From assembly GCF_030272615.1 (NCBI RefSeq), contig NC_081408.1, forward strand, positions 607,920,173-607,984,172: a stretch of 64,000 nucleotides of DNA. The letters run 5' to 3'. The notes beneath the pieces are model-generated. The model saw only the letters and a program-made list of their open reading frames with translations, had not been told where the DNA came from and did not search any database. The stretch is from Cryptomeria japonica (Eukaryota > Streptophyta > Pinopsida > Cupressales > Cupressaceae). Numbering within the stretch: the first letter of the stretch is position 1; every line of letters starts with the position of its first letter. This document shows positions 1 to 11,145 of this stretch, in pieces. The position numbers were made by a program, and so were the translations under genes.

Positions 1-516
1 CATTCTATAGTTTTCTGAATTATGACCAATTTTGTTGCATTTGAAACATTGATCGGTGGGTGCAATAATGTTCTGATTGTTTCTAGATCTACATTGATTT
101 GCTCTAAGACCATACTTGTTACAGTTAAAGCATTTCCCATTAAATTTGTAGGCATTAGGTTGTCTTACTGGTTTACTGTGATCATCATTATTTGCAGTAC
201 TGAAACTTTCACCAACTTCAAATCCAAGTCCATTAGTGTCTCCATTAGGTTTGTGACTTTTCAACATACCATCAAGTTCTTCTGAACTTTTCTTGAATTT
301 CTCTTTATGTTGATTTGTAGTAACCAACTCATTTCCAAATATTCCTTCTACATCATAAGTTTAGTTTTATCATGTTCCATGTGAATCAGATCTGTCTTTA
401 GCATATCATTTTTAGGAATGAGTCTTAGATTTTCATTTCTAGCATCATTCTTCTTTTTGTGTTCAATGTCTCTACAAAATCTCATAGTCATGTCTTGCAT
501 TTCATTCCTCAAGGTC
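1..516 (-). pseudogene. Element G: C-terminal part of gag-like coiled-coil/zinc-knuckle protein
   Basis: Read on the minus strand this continues the ORF that starts at 8446 and was split by element A. It first gives a charged helical stretch, then two retroviral-type zinc knuckles near the left edge. The first (about nt 90-135) reads CFNCNKYGLRANQC, with Leu where the knuckle His should be. The second (about nt 10-60) reads CFKCNKIGHNSENY, with Tyr in place of the last Cys. An in-frame stop lies near 358, and a one-base shift is needed just left of the A insertion. Such proteins bind and package RNA in the retrotransposon particle. The ORF runs off the window. Both knuckles are altered, so this copy is probably dead. 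Confidence 0.72.
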
Positions 517-521
517 ATTTT
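517..521. repeat. Target-site duplication of element A, left copy (ATTTT)
   Basis: The five bases ATTTT directly precede the LTR terminus TGATGAATAC and recur at 8211-8215 directly after the other LTR terminus CCAACA. Five bp is the usual duplication size for copia and gypsy integrases. Confidence 0.9.
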
Positions 522-1676
522 TGATGAATACTAAGAGCAGGGGTGAATTAGTATACCAGAAAATACTGAACTTAAACACTTTAATATTTTAGCAGTAAAC
601 CGGTAAAACAGTCTAACTTTACCCATAGAAGCACAATCACCATAACACAAGAGATTTTGACGTGGAAACCCAAATGGGAAAAACCATGGTGAGATGAAAC
701 TCACAAGTAACTATCTACAAAATAGTAACCAGATCGGTTAAGGTCAGACCAGTTAAGGTCATACAATGTTCTTCACCAGAACAGATCCTGTTAGGAATCT
801 CAATCTCTATTAGGAGATAAGTTCGATCAAAGACTACTTTGTGAGAGGATTTCAGATCCATAGATGTGAACCACCTTGTTAGAGGATTTACAAAGGATTT
901 TCTGGGCCTACCTAGTTAAGGGTTTCTGACTTGTCAAAGATGTGAGTAATCAACAAGTAAATGATCTAGCAAATAGCACAGTCTTCTTTGTTAGATCCAT
1001 GATAGCTCATTGCTAATGCATTTCAACATTACTTCAATCTTCAGTAAATCCACACTCTGTTACAACACACAAACTTGATCTTCTCTCCTAAGATCGCACG
1101 TACAAAAACTCATCAACCACCAAAACCCCTAACAGCTACTTCTGTTAAAACCCTAGACATGATGTCCTTAAAAAGGAATTTGATTTCATGTTGGTCCAGT
1201 AGGATTACATTGCAAGTTCCTAGGTTCATTGCATCTAGACACATTTGATAACACAACACAAATCACCATCAAAGTGTCGATGGATGGTAACTCATCACAA
1301 AAATATCAGTTGTAACTCTCACAAAGTATTACTGGTTCATACAACTTTACCGATTACCGATTGGTAACTCATCACAGAGTCATACTGGTTTAAACATTAA
1401 ACTGATTACCAGTTGTCCAAAAATGAAGACTGCGAAAATAATAATTGCCGCTTCAGTTTCTTCACTCCACTTGAGATCCTCGAACCGCTTGAGGTCTCCA
1501 TGCTGCTTGAGATCGGTAAACACTTTCTGCAAAACACTGATATCCTATAGACTATAATGCAATACCGGTTTGGAACAAATACTGATTGAGCATAATTCAT
1601 ACATACAAAAAGTGATTTCCAAGCAAGTATGTGTCCATCAATGACAATCACAACATAAACATAAAAAATGCCAACA
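522..1676 (-). repeat. Element A 3' LTR
   Basis: This 1155-bp LTR matches 7008-8210 along its length, with scattered substitutions and a gap of about 50 bp near its left end relative to the other copy. On the minus strand it begins TGTTGGCATT and ends ATTCATCA. It holds several CTGTTAGGA-type motifs (around 786-820) and the U5 motif near its left end. Confidence 0.88.
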
Positions 1677-1691
1677 ATCTCCCCCTTTCGC
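1677..1691 (-). promoter_or_regulatory. Element A polypurine tract
   Basis: On the minus strand this reads GCGAAAGGGGGAGAT, directly upstream of the 3' LTR. It is the expected primer for plus-strand DNA synthesis. Weaker look-alikes (CTCCCCCT on the plus strand) occur near 1765 and 1884, inside the 3' untranslated part. Confidence 0.82.
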
Positions 1692-1955
1692 ATTGATGGC
1701 AACACTTAGGAAAATTTTGACATCTAAGTGTTTTACAACAAAAATATTGCATAATCAAAACTACTCCCCCTAAGCACATACACTATCCCTTTTGCAGAAA
1801 ATACAATGTATAATACTCCCTTATAGAGATAAACATGAAAGTATACATAGCATGCATCAAAAATTTTCAATACAAAATACTACTCCCCCTTTGCCAACAA
1901 TGACAAAGTGTAGCTGAATAACCCTTGTGTCCATTAGCATTAAAATAATAAGAGT

Positions 1956-4900
1956 TTATGACAATAAAGAGTGAAACTTGTCAAAAACTGATTTAAAGTC
2001 TTGCATAAATGTCTTCATGGATACAGACCATGACTCAAGCAATGAGGTAGCAACCTCACTCTCCATTTGCATCTGGGATACTTGTTCCTCCATGGCATCC
2101 AAGGTACTCATCTCTTGAGTAACCATCAAGGCATCCAGATTGAAATAGCTTTTTCTAAAGTATTTGTAGTCTTGGTAGTAGAACTAGTTGTAGTTCCTAC
2201 AAATCCTTGGTCCAGCTGCTGATCTCCAACTCAATTCTTACAGCCTAAAGTTTAAACCGGTGAACGGTTTTTCCATAAGAGGTAAAGGAATCATATGGCA
2301 TCTTGAAGATGCTTATGAATGTCTGCAAATCAGTTTGTAGTTTGTCTTTCTGAGAAAGCACATCATCACAGAATAGATGGGGTTAACATATCTTATTGAG
2401 TAGTAGATTCTTCTCATCCAGAACATCTTTAATGTCCTTCTATGCCTTCTGTAGATCAGACCGAAGCTCATTTAACTTTTTCATGAAGGCAATGTTCAAG
2501 TCCTTTTGATGCTTCTTTTTGGCATTAGCTTCAGCAACATCTTCCGAGCATTGCACTTGGTCCTCTACAACTATGCATAAGAGATTCAATTAAGCTAAAG
2601 AGGAATCGGTACTTGGGAGATTGGTACCAAGAATCAAACTGGTGAGTGTTTCCACCGCACTTTGAATCACATCTTCCTCCTTTTTCCTCCTTAGTGCATC
2701 CAATCTCTCTTGAGCAACCTTAATGCTTTGCATTAGCTCTGTTTCATTTGCAGACTGGAGGTCAATGGGACTGGTGATGTCAGTCAGTTTGGCTTTATCA
2801 CTAGTTGCCTTTGGGGTCTCTGTATGAGCACTCTTTGTCTCTTCCTCCTTTTATTTGGCTTTTTGCTTATCTTCTTTTGCCTTCTTCTGCTCTTCAACTT
2901 ATTTCTTTCTTTTCTCTTCTTCCTTCTTCCTTTCTTCTTCTTTCCACTTCTCTTCTTCTTTCCTTTTATCCTCCTTCTTCTTCTTCTTCTCTACGTCCTG
3001 TTTCTACTATTCTTCCTTCTTCTTCTCCACTTCTTGTTTCTTCTCATCTTCCTCCTTCTTCTTCTCCTCTTCCTATTTCCACTCTTCTTCCTTCTTTTTC
3101 TCCTCCTCCTATTTCTTCTCATCTTCCTTCTTCTTCTCCTCTTCCTGTTTCCGCTCTTCTTCATTCTTTTTCTCCACTTCTTGTTTCTTCTCATCTTCCT
3201 TCTTCTTCTTCTCCTCTTCCTTTTTCTTCTTCTCATCTTATTTCTCCTATCCTATCATTTCTGATGGTGTATTAGGGATAACATCTTCACCATTTAGGGC
3301 ATCAACATCAATGGGGTCCATTTTCTCAGTGACCTATTCTCCCTCACTGTTATACACCTCATCCGGTTTTGCAATTTATGGTTCTTCTTCAGCCTTTTTG
3401 TTGGCTTTGGATACTTGGTGCAATCTCAGAGCAGCTTGGGCATGAGAGTGGGTATCTTTTACCACCTCAGGGACTTTCCCTTCTAGCAACGAGAGTCTCC
3501 TTCTTCGCATAAAGAAGAGACCTTTATATTTTTCCATAACTTCATAAAGTTCGTAATTAGACACATCAGGAAAATATTGAGCAAATATTTCCTCTCTTAT
3601 CTCCTGTTCCTTTTCTATGGCAATGCACCATTTGTTGTCCAAATAATTATATAAAGAATCTGGTGTTATAGATTTAAATTTTGATGGCGACCGGTCATTA
3701 ATACATATATACTGAATGATTGCTTGTTCTACTTCCTCCTTCTCATTATCATTGAAATCATCAAAATAATATACTAAGTCACTCAGCACTTTCCTCTTAA
3801 TATTCTTAATGGTTCTTTGACAATGTGTCAAAGGTTTGTAAGAGGAGATATCAGTATTTACCGGTGTTGATGATGTCAGTTCACTACTAGTTGCCTTTGT
3901 CTTCTTCCTTGTTTTCCTAGTTTTCCTAGGCGGTTCTTCAGATACAGTGTCTTCTGAGTCTGGTGTGTTGCTTTTTGTTTTCTGCTTTCTCTCAAAGACT
4001 TTGGTAGGTGCAACTTATGGTTTCTTCTTTGCTGGTGATCGCTTGGTCACTTTAAGACTCGTTGGAGTAACCGGTGCCGATACAAATGGTATTGCCTTCC
4101 CTTTCTCCACTAAGGGCTCCTCAACTGGTGTAATCCTCTCTAGATAGGTGTCGGTTCTCTTCTCCTTGGGATCAAGTGGTGAGGCAAGTAGGGTAGAAGC
4201 ATACCCATCCAGCATGTCATACATTACCTCATAACCCATAGGCTCCACTTCTTCCTTTCTGGGTTCAACAGCCTGCATTATGCACTTATCTACTTTGATG
4301 ATAAAGAAGATGTCCTCTTCATACTTCTTGATAGTATCATTAATTCTCACCCTTTGGCTCATCTTGTGTCTGAACTCATCAAAGCATTTGTTCAGGACTT
4401 CAGGGTAACCGGTTCCAACCACTTGTAGAATTTCCCTAATTTGCTTTGTAACCGGTTGGTCAGCAGACCACTGAATATCACTGACTCTTGGAAATTACCC
4501 TTGGAAGTAGAAGAATAATCTAGCCAATAGTTGTCCAAATTTAAATCTCAAGGCATTGTCCTATTTTATTGACTTCAGATTCACCAGGAGTTGCCTTTGC
4601 ATATATGTGCATAAATCAAACGAGGCATCTTTCATAATCATCCTATACCCAGCATTTACCGCTACAACAGAGACAGAGTTGATCCTTCTAGCATAGAATG
4701 TCTAGTAACCTATCACCATCTAGGCATACTTGACCAGATCATCCTTGATGGTATTGATAGTCATTCCCCTTTGGTTGCTCACAAAACGAGTGAGCTTAGT
4801 CATTTTAGTCTTGCTGATCTTCCTTAGGGTTGGCACTTCCCCAATGTTACAGAAACCGGTGATGACATGAATCGCTTTTGGTGTGATGTCATGTGTCCAC

Positions 4901-5238
4901 TCTAAATACATTTTTCCACCATGCACTCTGCTTAGAATGATGTGAATGTGATCATCTGAGAATTCTTCAAGGAAATAGACCGCATTGTGAACCTTCTTCT
5001 TTTCCAAGATGCTGAATTCCTATTTGATCTTCTTGTACTTTTCGCAGAACAAACTCAACTGAGAATGGATCACTAGAGATCCTAGGTCTTCAATTTTATA
5101 GTCAATGTAATCTAAAATACCTTCCTCTATTATAACACCAATGGGAATTTGGGATAGAGCATTATATTTTGCCTTTCATTGTATGAAATCAACTGAATCA
5201 ACAGGTGCACTAGAGCTAGTGTGAGATGCTGAAGCCAT
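1956..5238 (-). pseudogene. Element A ORF2: large Lys/Glu-rich protein of unknown function
   Basis: The ATG at 5238 opens one frame that can be followed, through several stops, to about 2270. A frameshift near 2150-2270 leads into the C-terminal frame, which stops at 1956, about 1090 codons in all. The N-terminal third (to about 4430) looks globular. The middle (4422-4015 and 3831-3376) is helical with basic stretches such as SPAKKKP. A K/E repeat block (3245-2830) and helical segments follow. I recognise no enzyme motif. Element E carries a diverged homologue (12967-14922 and 52755-53140): both share the pattern YYxDxF...SLYxxLD...EVVKDT. Its place between gag-like ORF1 and the polypurine tract suggests a conserved protein of this non-autonomous family. 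It could be structural or nucleic-acid binding, but that is only a guess. Confidence 0.62.
2826..3250. repeat. Pyrimidine/purine-strand tandem repeat, about 72-bp unit
   Basis: The plus strand is almost pure C/T for some 420 bp. Its clearest part (about 3040-3240) repeats with a 72-bp period, i.e. 24 codons, and codes on the minus strand for a K/E repeat in ORF2. A period divisible by three fits growth under coding constraint. The strand asymmetry could favour triplex (H-form) DNA. Confidence 0.75.
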
Positions 5239-5677
5239 GATAAACAAAGAAACTCAAGAAATACCTTTGAATGTCAAGATTTAGGGCTTGTAATTTCCGC
5301 TTTGAAACTCACCACTTCAGTTGCTGGATTACCGCTTTGGGTTCTACACTTGACCGATTGATGATATCTTCATATTCTTCTTCAGGGTTTTGAAATCTCT
5401 CCGAATTGCAAGACAAATTGCCTTTTGTCGCTATGCGCTTGAAAACTTCTTTTCTCAAAAATTGATAAGTTAAAATGACTTGAAAATCCTTTTTAAATGA
5501 ATTCTTCACCTACCATAATAAATGCTCCACTATTAGGGCATAAACCCTAATTTGCCTTTTACTATTTCCAGTCTTCTGCCAATTGATAGGTATTGCATAT
5601 TGGTTAAGGTCTTTTACCAGTGTAAACTAGAGGTTCAAAATATTTCATCGATTGTTCCCCTAAAGGTTTTTTGTTGC
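5239..5677 (-). other. Element A spacer between ORF1 and ORF2
   Basis: There is no convincing coding sequence here. Short open frames on the minus strand (e.g. 5509-5309) have no recognisable motif. The stretch may hold the leader of ORF2 or the site where pol was lost. Confidence 0.5.
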
Positions 5678-6957
5678 TTAGTTTGCTAGTTGAGCGACTT
5701 CCACATTAGGTGCAGAAACCAGTTCTTCTTGAGACACTTCTTCTGGCTTCTTCTTCCAGGTTTTCTTCATATATGCTTGAACAGTTTCAACATCAATCTT
5801 TCCTTCTAGAGTGATTGATATGTTATCCAATATATTATTTCTCATCTTGCAGATTCTTGTTGTATGACCTAGTTTGTTGCAATGATAGAAAATCATTCCA
5901 GGTGCTCTCCAAGGTCCATTACTCATGTTTCCATTCTTTCTTCTGCGTGTTGTAGCAGTGTGACCACTACCATGACAAATCAAATAGGTTTCTCTCCATC
6001 TAGCTGCCACTTGATAGCCACCGCTTCCTGATTGATGATTGTAGGTATTAAACTAGTTAGGATTCTGGTTCCCAGAGGGTTCAGGAAAAACTCCTTGACT
6101 CCTTTGAGGATACCTTTCAGTGTTGTGCATGGCAGTCTTGCATTCAAATTCTCTATACCCAAACTTGTTGCATGCATAACAGTTTCCATTGAATCTACTA
6201 GATCTAGGCTTATTGTTTAGAAAGTAAGGAAAATTGTTGTAAGCCTTGTTTCTACATACATTTGTAGTGTGTCCTTCCTTGAGACAATTAAAGCAAACAG
6301 GTTTGAACTTTTTCTTACCTTTATCCTTTGATGTCAATTGTTTCTTTGATGTACATCTTTTTCTCCAAAGGTCTCACCTTCTTCATACTCAGAGAAACCA
6401 AGTCCAATGGTATTCTTTACCGGTTTTTCTGATTCAAGCTTTTGTTCTAACTTAATAGTGCTCTTATTGAATTTGGCAAGTATTTCCTTTGACTCAGTGA
6501 GTTCTTTGGCAATAGCAGCATTGGATTCCTTCAAGGTTGCATTCTAAGAAATAGACATGTTTATTTCACATTGTATTTCCTCTTTTTTCACTTTTCTCTC
6601 TTGGAGATGAGTGGTAAGTGCACTAATTTCTTGCTTTAGCTTGGAGATCTCATGATCTTTGTCTTTTATCAGATCTTCAGCTTTCCTTCGGTTCTCAAGC
6701 TCTTGACACATCCTAATAGTTAGTCCTTCCAATTCCTTTCCTAGGTTGGTATTAGACTCATTCATTTTTTCAACTTCCCCAACTAGGGCATCCATATCCA
6801 CTTCATCAGAGGAACTATTTTCAGTTAGCTCCATCAGTTTCTCAGCATGCTCTCTCCTTTTTGCCAGAGAGGCCTTATACTTGACTTTAAGTTCATCATA
6901 GGCTTTCTTAGACTGAGTGAGCCGATGAGTAAGTTCCATCATAGTGTACTCCCCCAT
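5678..6957 (-). pseudogene. Element A ORF1: coiled-coil/zinc-knuckle gag-like protein
   Basis: The first ATG after the PBS is at 6957, only about 36 bases downstream of it. The frame gives about 140 residues of charged coiled coil (heptads of E, K, L), a Gly-rich linker (IGLGFSEYEEGETFGE) and four Cys/His clusters: CFNCLKEGHTTNVC, CYACNKFGYREFEC (His replaced by Tyr), a decayed ICHGSGHTATTR, and YHCNKLGHTTRIC with a lost first Cys. One frameshift near 6340 and two stops (6544, 6053) break it. The protein ends at 5678. It lacks the N-terminal capsid-like domain seen in the copia gags of C and F and matches only their C-terminal part. It would bind RNA and perhaps co-assemble with a helper gag. 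Confidence 0.72.
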
Positions 6958-6992
6958 ATATCTTTCCAAGTAGTTAAACTTATAGAAAGGTT

Positions 6993-7005
6993 GGCTCTGA
7001 TACCA
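6993..7005 (-). promoter_or_regulatory. Element A primer-binding site (initiator tRNA-Met type)
   Basis: On the minus strand this reads TGGTATCAGAGCC, two bases inside the 5' LTR end. It is the standard primer site of plant copia elements and fixes the element's orientation. Confidence 0.9.
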
Positions 7006-7007
7006 AT

Positions 7008-8210
7008 TGATGAATACTAAGAGGGGGGGGGATGAATTAGTATACTAGAAAATACTGAACTTAAACACTTTAACAATTTAGCAGTAAATTGGTAAAACAG
7101 TCTGACTAACAAACTGGTTAACACAAATGCAAACCAAATAGCAAATAAGGCATTCACCCACAGAAGAACAATCACCATAACACAAGAGATTTTGACATGG
7201 AAACCCAAATGGGAAAAAGCACGGTGAGATGAAACTCACAAGTGACTATCTGCAGAATAGTAACTAGATTGGTTAAGGTCAGACTGGTTAAGGTCATATA
7301 ATGTTCTTCACCAGAACAAATCCTATTAGGAATCTCAATCTCTGTTAGGAGATAAGTCCGATCAAAGACTACCTTGTGAGAGGATTTCAGATCCATAGAT
7401 GTGAACCACCTTGTTAGAGGATTTACAAAGGCTTCTCTAGGCCTACCCGGTTAAGGGTTTCCAACTTGTCAAAGATGTGAGTAATCAACAAGTGAATGAT
7501 CTAGAAAATAGCACAGTCTGCTTGGTTAGATCCATGATAGCTCATTGCTAATGCATTTCAGCATTACTTCAGTCTTCAGTAAATCCACACTCTATTATAG
7601 CACACAGACTTGATCTTCTCTCCTAAGATCACACATACAAAAACTCATCAACCACCAAAAACCCTAACATCTACTTCTCTTAAAACCCTAGACATGATGT
7701 CCTTAAAAAGGAATCTAATTTCATGTCAGTCCAATAGGATTACATTGCAAGTTCCTAGGTTCATTGCATCTAGACACATTTGATAACATGACACAAATCA
7801 CCATCAAAGTGTCGGTGGATGGTAACTCATCACAAAAATATTAGTTGGTAACTCTCAGAGAGTATTACTGGTTCATACAACTTTACCAATTACCAGTTGG
7901 TAACTCATCATATAGTAATACCAGTTTAAACATTAAACCAATTACCGATTGTCCAAAAATGAAGACTGGGAAAATCATAACTACCACTTTAGTTTCTTCG
8001 CTCCGCTTGAGATCCTCAAACCGCTTGAGGTCTCCATATCGCTTGAGATCAGTAAACACTTTCTACAAAACACTGATAGCCTATAGACTATAATGCAAAA
8101 CCGGTTTGGAATAAATATTGGTTGAGCATAATTCATACATATAAAAAGTGATCTCAAAGCAAGTGTGTCCATCAATGACAATCACAACATAAACATCAAA
8201 AATGCCAACA
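7008..8210 (-). repeat. Element A 5' LTR
   Basis: This 1203-bp copy is the partner of 522-1676. It includes a run of nine G at 7022-7030 in the U5 motif, and segments missing from the 3' LTR around 7095-7150. ORFs that appear to run from G's gag into this LTR are chimeric artefacts of the insertion. Confidence 0.88.
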
Positions 8211-8215
8211 ATTTT
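8211..8215. repeat. Target-site duplication of element A, right copy (ATTTT)
   Basis: It matches 517-521. Removing A and one copy joins G's coiled-coil ORF at 8216 to its continuation at 516. Confidence 0.9.
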
Positions 8216-8446
8216 TTCTTGCCTCATCTTGCTTACAAGATCATTAAAAGTTTCCTTTTCATCATCACCATTCTGCATCTTCTCATGAAGTTCTCTTCTT
8301 TTGTTTCGAGCAATAGTGAGATTCTCTTGAAGTCCTTGAATGAATTCATGTGCAGTCCTCATATCATCTTCAAGTTTGATATTCTTCAACTTTTCTGCAT
8401 CAAAGTCTACAAGAGCTCCTTCTAATTGCTTTCTTAAGTTTTCCAT
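8216..8446 (-). pseudogene. Element G: N-terminal part of gag-like coiled-coil protein
   Basis: The ATG at 8446 lies about 56 bases from G's PBS and opens a charged coiled coil (MENLRKQLEGAL onward, E/K/L heptads). The frame runs into the A insertion after about 77 codons and resumes at 516 with a one-base shift. As in element A, the PBS-proximal ORF starts directly with the coiled coil and lacks a capsid-like N-terminal domain. Confidence 0.72.
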
Positions 8447-8502
8447 CTATACCAGTGTCAAAATCTTCCTCAAGTTGTTAGGATTTTGAAAATAGAAGAC
8501 GA

Positions 8503-8515
8503 GGCTCTAATACCA
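8503..8515 (-). promoter_or_regulatory. Element G primer-binding site
   Basis: On the minus strand this reads TGGTATTAGAGCC, an initiator tRNA-Met type site with one C to T change. It sits two bases inside the LTR end at 8518. Confidence 0.85.
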
Positions 8516-8517
8516 AT

Positions 8518-9304
8518 TGTTAGGGTTGATGATAGTCCTAAAGATACTGAGAGGGGGGTGAATCAGTATGTAATCAGTTTGTAGAATATTTGACCTTATT
8601 AAGTATTTTGCATTCCAAAACAATGTACCGGTATCCAAGAATTATTGCAGTAAATATGAACAGTAAAGACAACATAGAAAGTACACCATAACACAATATG
8701 TTTAACTAGGAAACCAGGTGTGGGAAAAACCTTAGTGGGATTTGTGACCCACAATATTCACTCACTGACCAATGAATGGATATTACTTACAAGAGGGGCC
8801 TACACATGCAGGAAGGCCAACTGCCTAGAGCTCACTGCTCAATCAGAAAAGGAAGTCTCACTGACTTACAAATGGATTATGAAAATCCAATATAATGTAT
8901 TGCTACAAAATAGCATCTGCTATGCCAGGTTTAGTACTAGTTTAAGCTCATAAAATAACCATAAACCCTTCTAGAAAATCTACCTTAATATTCGCTCTAC
9001 ATATCCATCATATCTATCCTCTATGTGTATCTCTCAAAATGATCTACAAGATCTCATACTTATATATGAGTCTTATTACAATATGCCATGTCGACTTACA
9101 AATAGATATTACAATTAAATAAAAAATACAATAATCAAAATCTTGTTGGTTAAGATGTCACTAAACATTATTGTCACTGCTTGTGAAGTGTTTGTCGGTG
9201 CTGATGCCGATGCCTGAAGATATCCACAAGGTTGCCAGTAAGTTTCCATCAATGACAACACCTTCGATCACCTTCAATTCTCATTGGAGTGTGTAATACC
9301 AACA
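8518..9304 (-). repeat. Element G 5' LTR
   Basis: On the minus strand this 787-bp segment begins TGTTGGTATT and ends CCCTAACA, next to the PBS. It carries the shared U5 motif (plus strand GATACTGAGAGGGGGGTGAATC near 8550). Its partner LTR would lie left of the window, so the outer boundary at 9304 rests only on the TG...CA ends and the family-like start. Confidence 0.75.
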
Positions 9305-9960
9305 CACTTACCATATATAAATAATCATGATGTTCATCCAAAACAGGTGCACATTCATGATTTGGAGTGGAAAGCCCCTCTTGTAGGAGTCACAATATAA
9401 ATTAAACTAAATACAAGTATCGTTAAAATTTTCAATAATATATTATTAAGATAACAAATGTAATTCTAAATTTACTAATTTTATTAATATGTCTCGTACT
9501 TCTATGAAAACAATTGAACTTGCTACTTCAGCAACAACACTGCGCTCCATTGTTGTGTGAACAATAGGAGGAGTTTTTTATGTCAACATCTGAAAATTAA
9601 ACAATGTATATTGATTAATCACCAAAACTATCTATATTATTTAATAACAACATTAAAGAAAAAATTGCTGACATGGGTGAAAGATTCTCGATGAGCTACA
9701 CTATGAGGTGTTGATGTTGATGCTCTAGCATCAAACTAATTGACATCCAAAATGAGTAATTAGAAAATTATTCACATAAGGTTCAACTATTCACATATAA
9801 TAATTATATTTCTTCACTCGTTGTATACCTATGGAGTCGATGAAGTCATGAAAAAGGATGTTGCAGGAATGTTGCTAGTAACAACACTTTGACCCTTATT
9901 TACTATAATAATCATTTACTAATTTAGATATATTCTAAATTTTTTATATTAAATTTAATA
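9305..9960. other. AT-rich intergenic stretch
   Basis: I see no ORF with a recognisable motif, no LTR terminus and no clear repeat. It is the presumed older sequence into which G inserted. Confidence 0.5.
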
Positions 9961-9972
9961 GAAATAATGAAA

Positions 9973-11145
9973 TTAACTTGTAATGAAATTCACTTGGGTA
10001 TCAATGCCAAATGTTTCATCCAGAAAGGATTCTATCATGACAATGTTCTCTATAGAAAATTGCACTCGTGCACGTGCATGCTCACTACTATTAATATCAT
10101 AAGTGCAAAGAGATCCACAAGATCGACAAAAATGAGTTGGAACTTGATACCTAGAAGAATCACCTGCACCAACCACATCACCCTCTACTAGAGGCTTGGC
10201 ATACTGTATAAGGGTGTGAGTGAGTGAGCTAATGGGGTCTAGAGTTTCAACCTCAACACTATCCTTCACAACAAAAGGCATAATGACATGCTCCACCATA
10301 GGTTTGGCCAAGGGTATTGGTGGGAGATTTGGGTCACATTGTGCACCCACTCTATCATGTGAGGAGCCACCACCTCTACCTTGGAAATCCAAAAAATCAA
10401 AATAGTTTGGGATCTCATTAAGGACAAATTCACAGTATAGTTTCCTCAAAAAGTATGGGGTTACCTCATGATTTTTGCATGGGGGATGATCAAATACCAT
10501 CCACCACCTATCCCAAAAAATGTTCTTAATCCCTTCATGGTGACACCAATGGATAGGGAACCTCCTGCATCCAGGGTGTAAAGGATAATTCATTCAAGGG
10601 TCTGTAAGAAGGGCACACAAGTCAAATATTTTAATTTTCTTTTTATTCACTACCGCATATGATAATATGTTAGCATAAAATTGTTTTTCTTCTTCCTTTT
10701 TATTGGACCAAGAATTTATTTTCCCACTCACTGATTGTATGTGAGATACAATAGACTATAGAGAATTGGCAAGGTTTGTCCTATAGGAGTTTGTTCTAGT
10801 GGGATCTTTTAGCCTTGTGATTAAATCTTCAAGATCTTTCTATCTATTTTCTATTTTACCTAATAGGTTTTCTTGTGTACCTATGGGATGTCTAGGGATT
10901 GTAGGAGGTTCTTGATGTGCTTGTTCTTCATTATGATCTTCATGAGGAGGTGTTTGAGTATTTTCAACATTTTCTTGTGCAATCTCAATTCCTAACAATT
11001 GAAATAAATTTAAATCAAGAAACCTATTTTAATCTTCAAATTAATAAAAATTGACAATAAGAAAAAAAAAAAAAACATACCTCTTTAAGCTCTTCGATGT
11101 CATGGTGACATTTTGATGAGAAATGGACAACTTAGGGCCCAATAT
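9973..11145 (-). pseudogene. Orphan broken coding region with possible intron, function unknown
   Basis: A 206-codon open frame (10593-9973) continues upstream in the same frame, through stops near 10594, 10758 and 10848, to about 10995. The protein has a hydrophilic N-terminal part rich in P, H, E and Q, then a compact part rich in W, H, C and F (DRWWMVFDHPP; CRSCGSLC), and no family I recognise. Farther upstream, minus-strand exon-like sequence ending in GAG is followed by GTATGT, a T-rich tract and TTGTTAG, consistent with an intron at about 11079-10997. Joining across it is slightly out of frame. It resembles none of the retroelements around it. It could be a decayed host gene or a DNA-transposon protein. 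Confidence 0.42.

Larger units (their letters stand above)
522..8210 (-). mobile_element. Element A: non-autonomous copia-type LTR retrotransposon, complete
   Basis: The element has two related LTRs (522-1676 and 7008-8210), a perfect 5-bp target duplication, a PBS complementary to initiator tRNA-Met (6993-7005) and a polypurine tract against the 3' LTR (1677-1691). All agree on minus-strand orientation. The 5.3-kb interior holds only a coiled-coil/zinc-knuckle ORF1 and a large ORF2. I find no aspartic protease, integrase, reverse transcriptase or RNase H motif in any frame, so its movement would need enzymes in trans from a copia relative. It sits inside the gag-like ORF of element G. Both ORFs carry stops and frameshifts, so the copy is inactive. 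Confidence 0.88.

Noticed and set aside
2805-3445. Long plus-strand open frames rich in Ser, Leu or Phe
   Set aside because: They are the complement of the K/E repeat of ORF2. Composition follows the C/T tract and all three frames are open.
8081-8446. 121-codon ORF taken as one gene
   Set aside because: It is a chimera of G's coiled-coil protein and A's LTR created by insertion.
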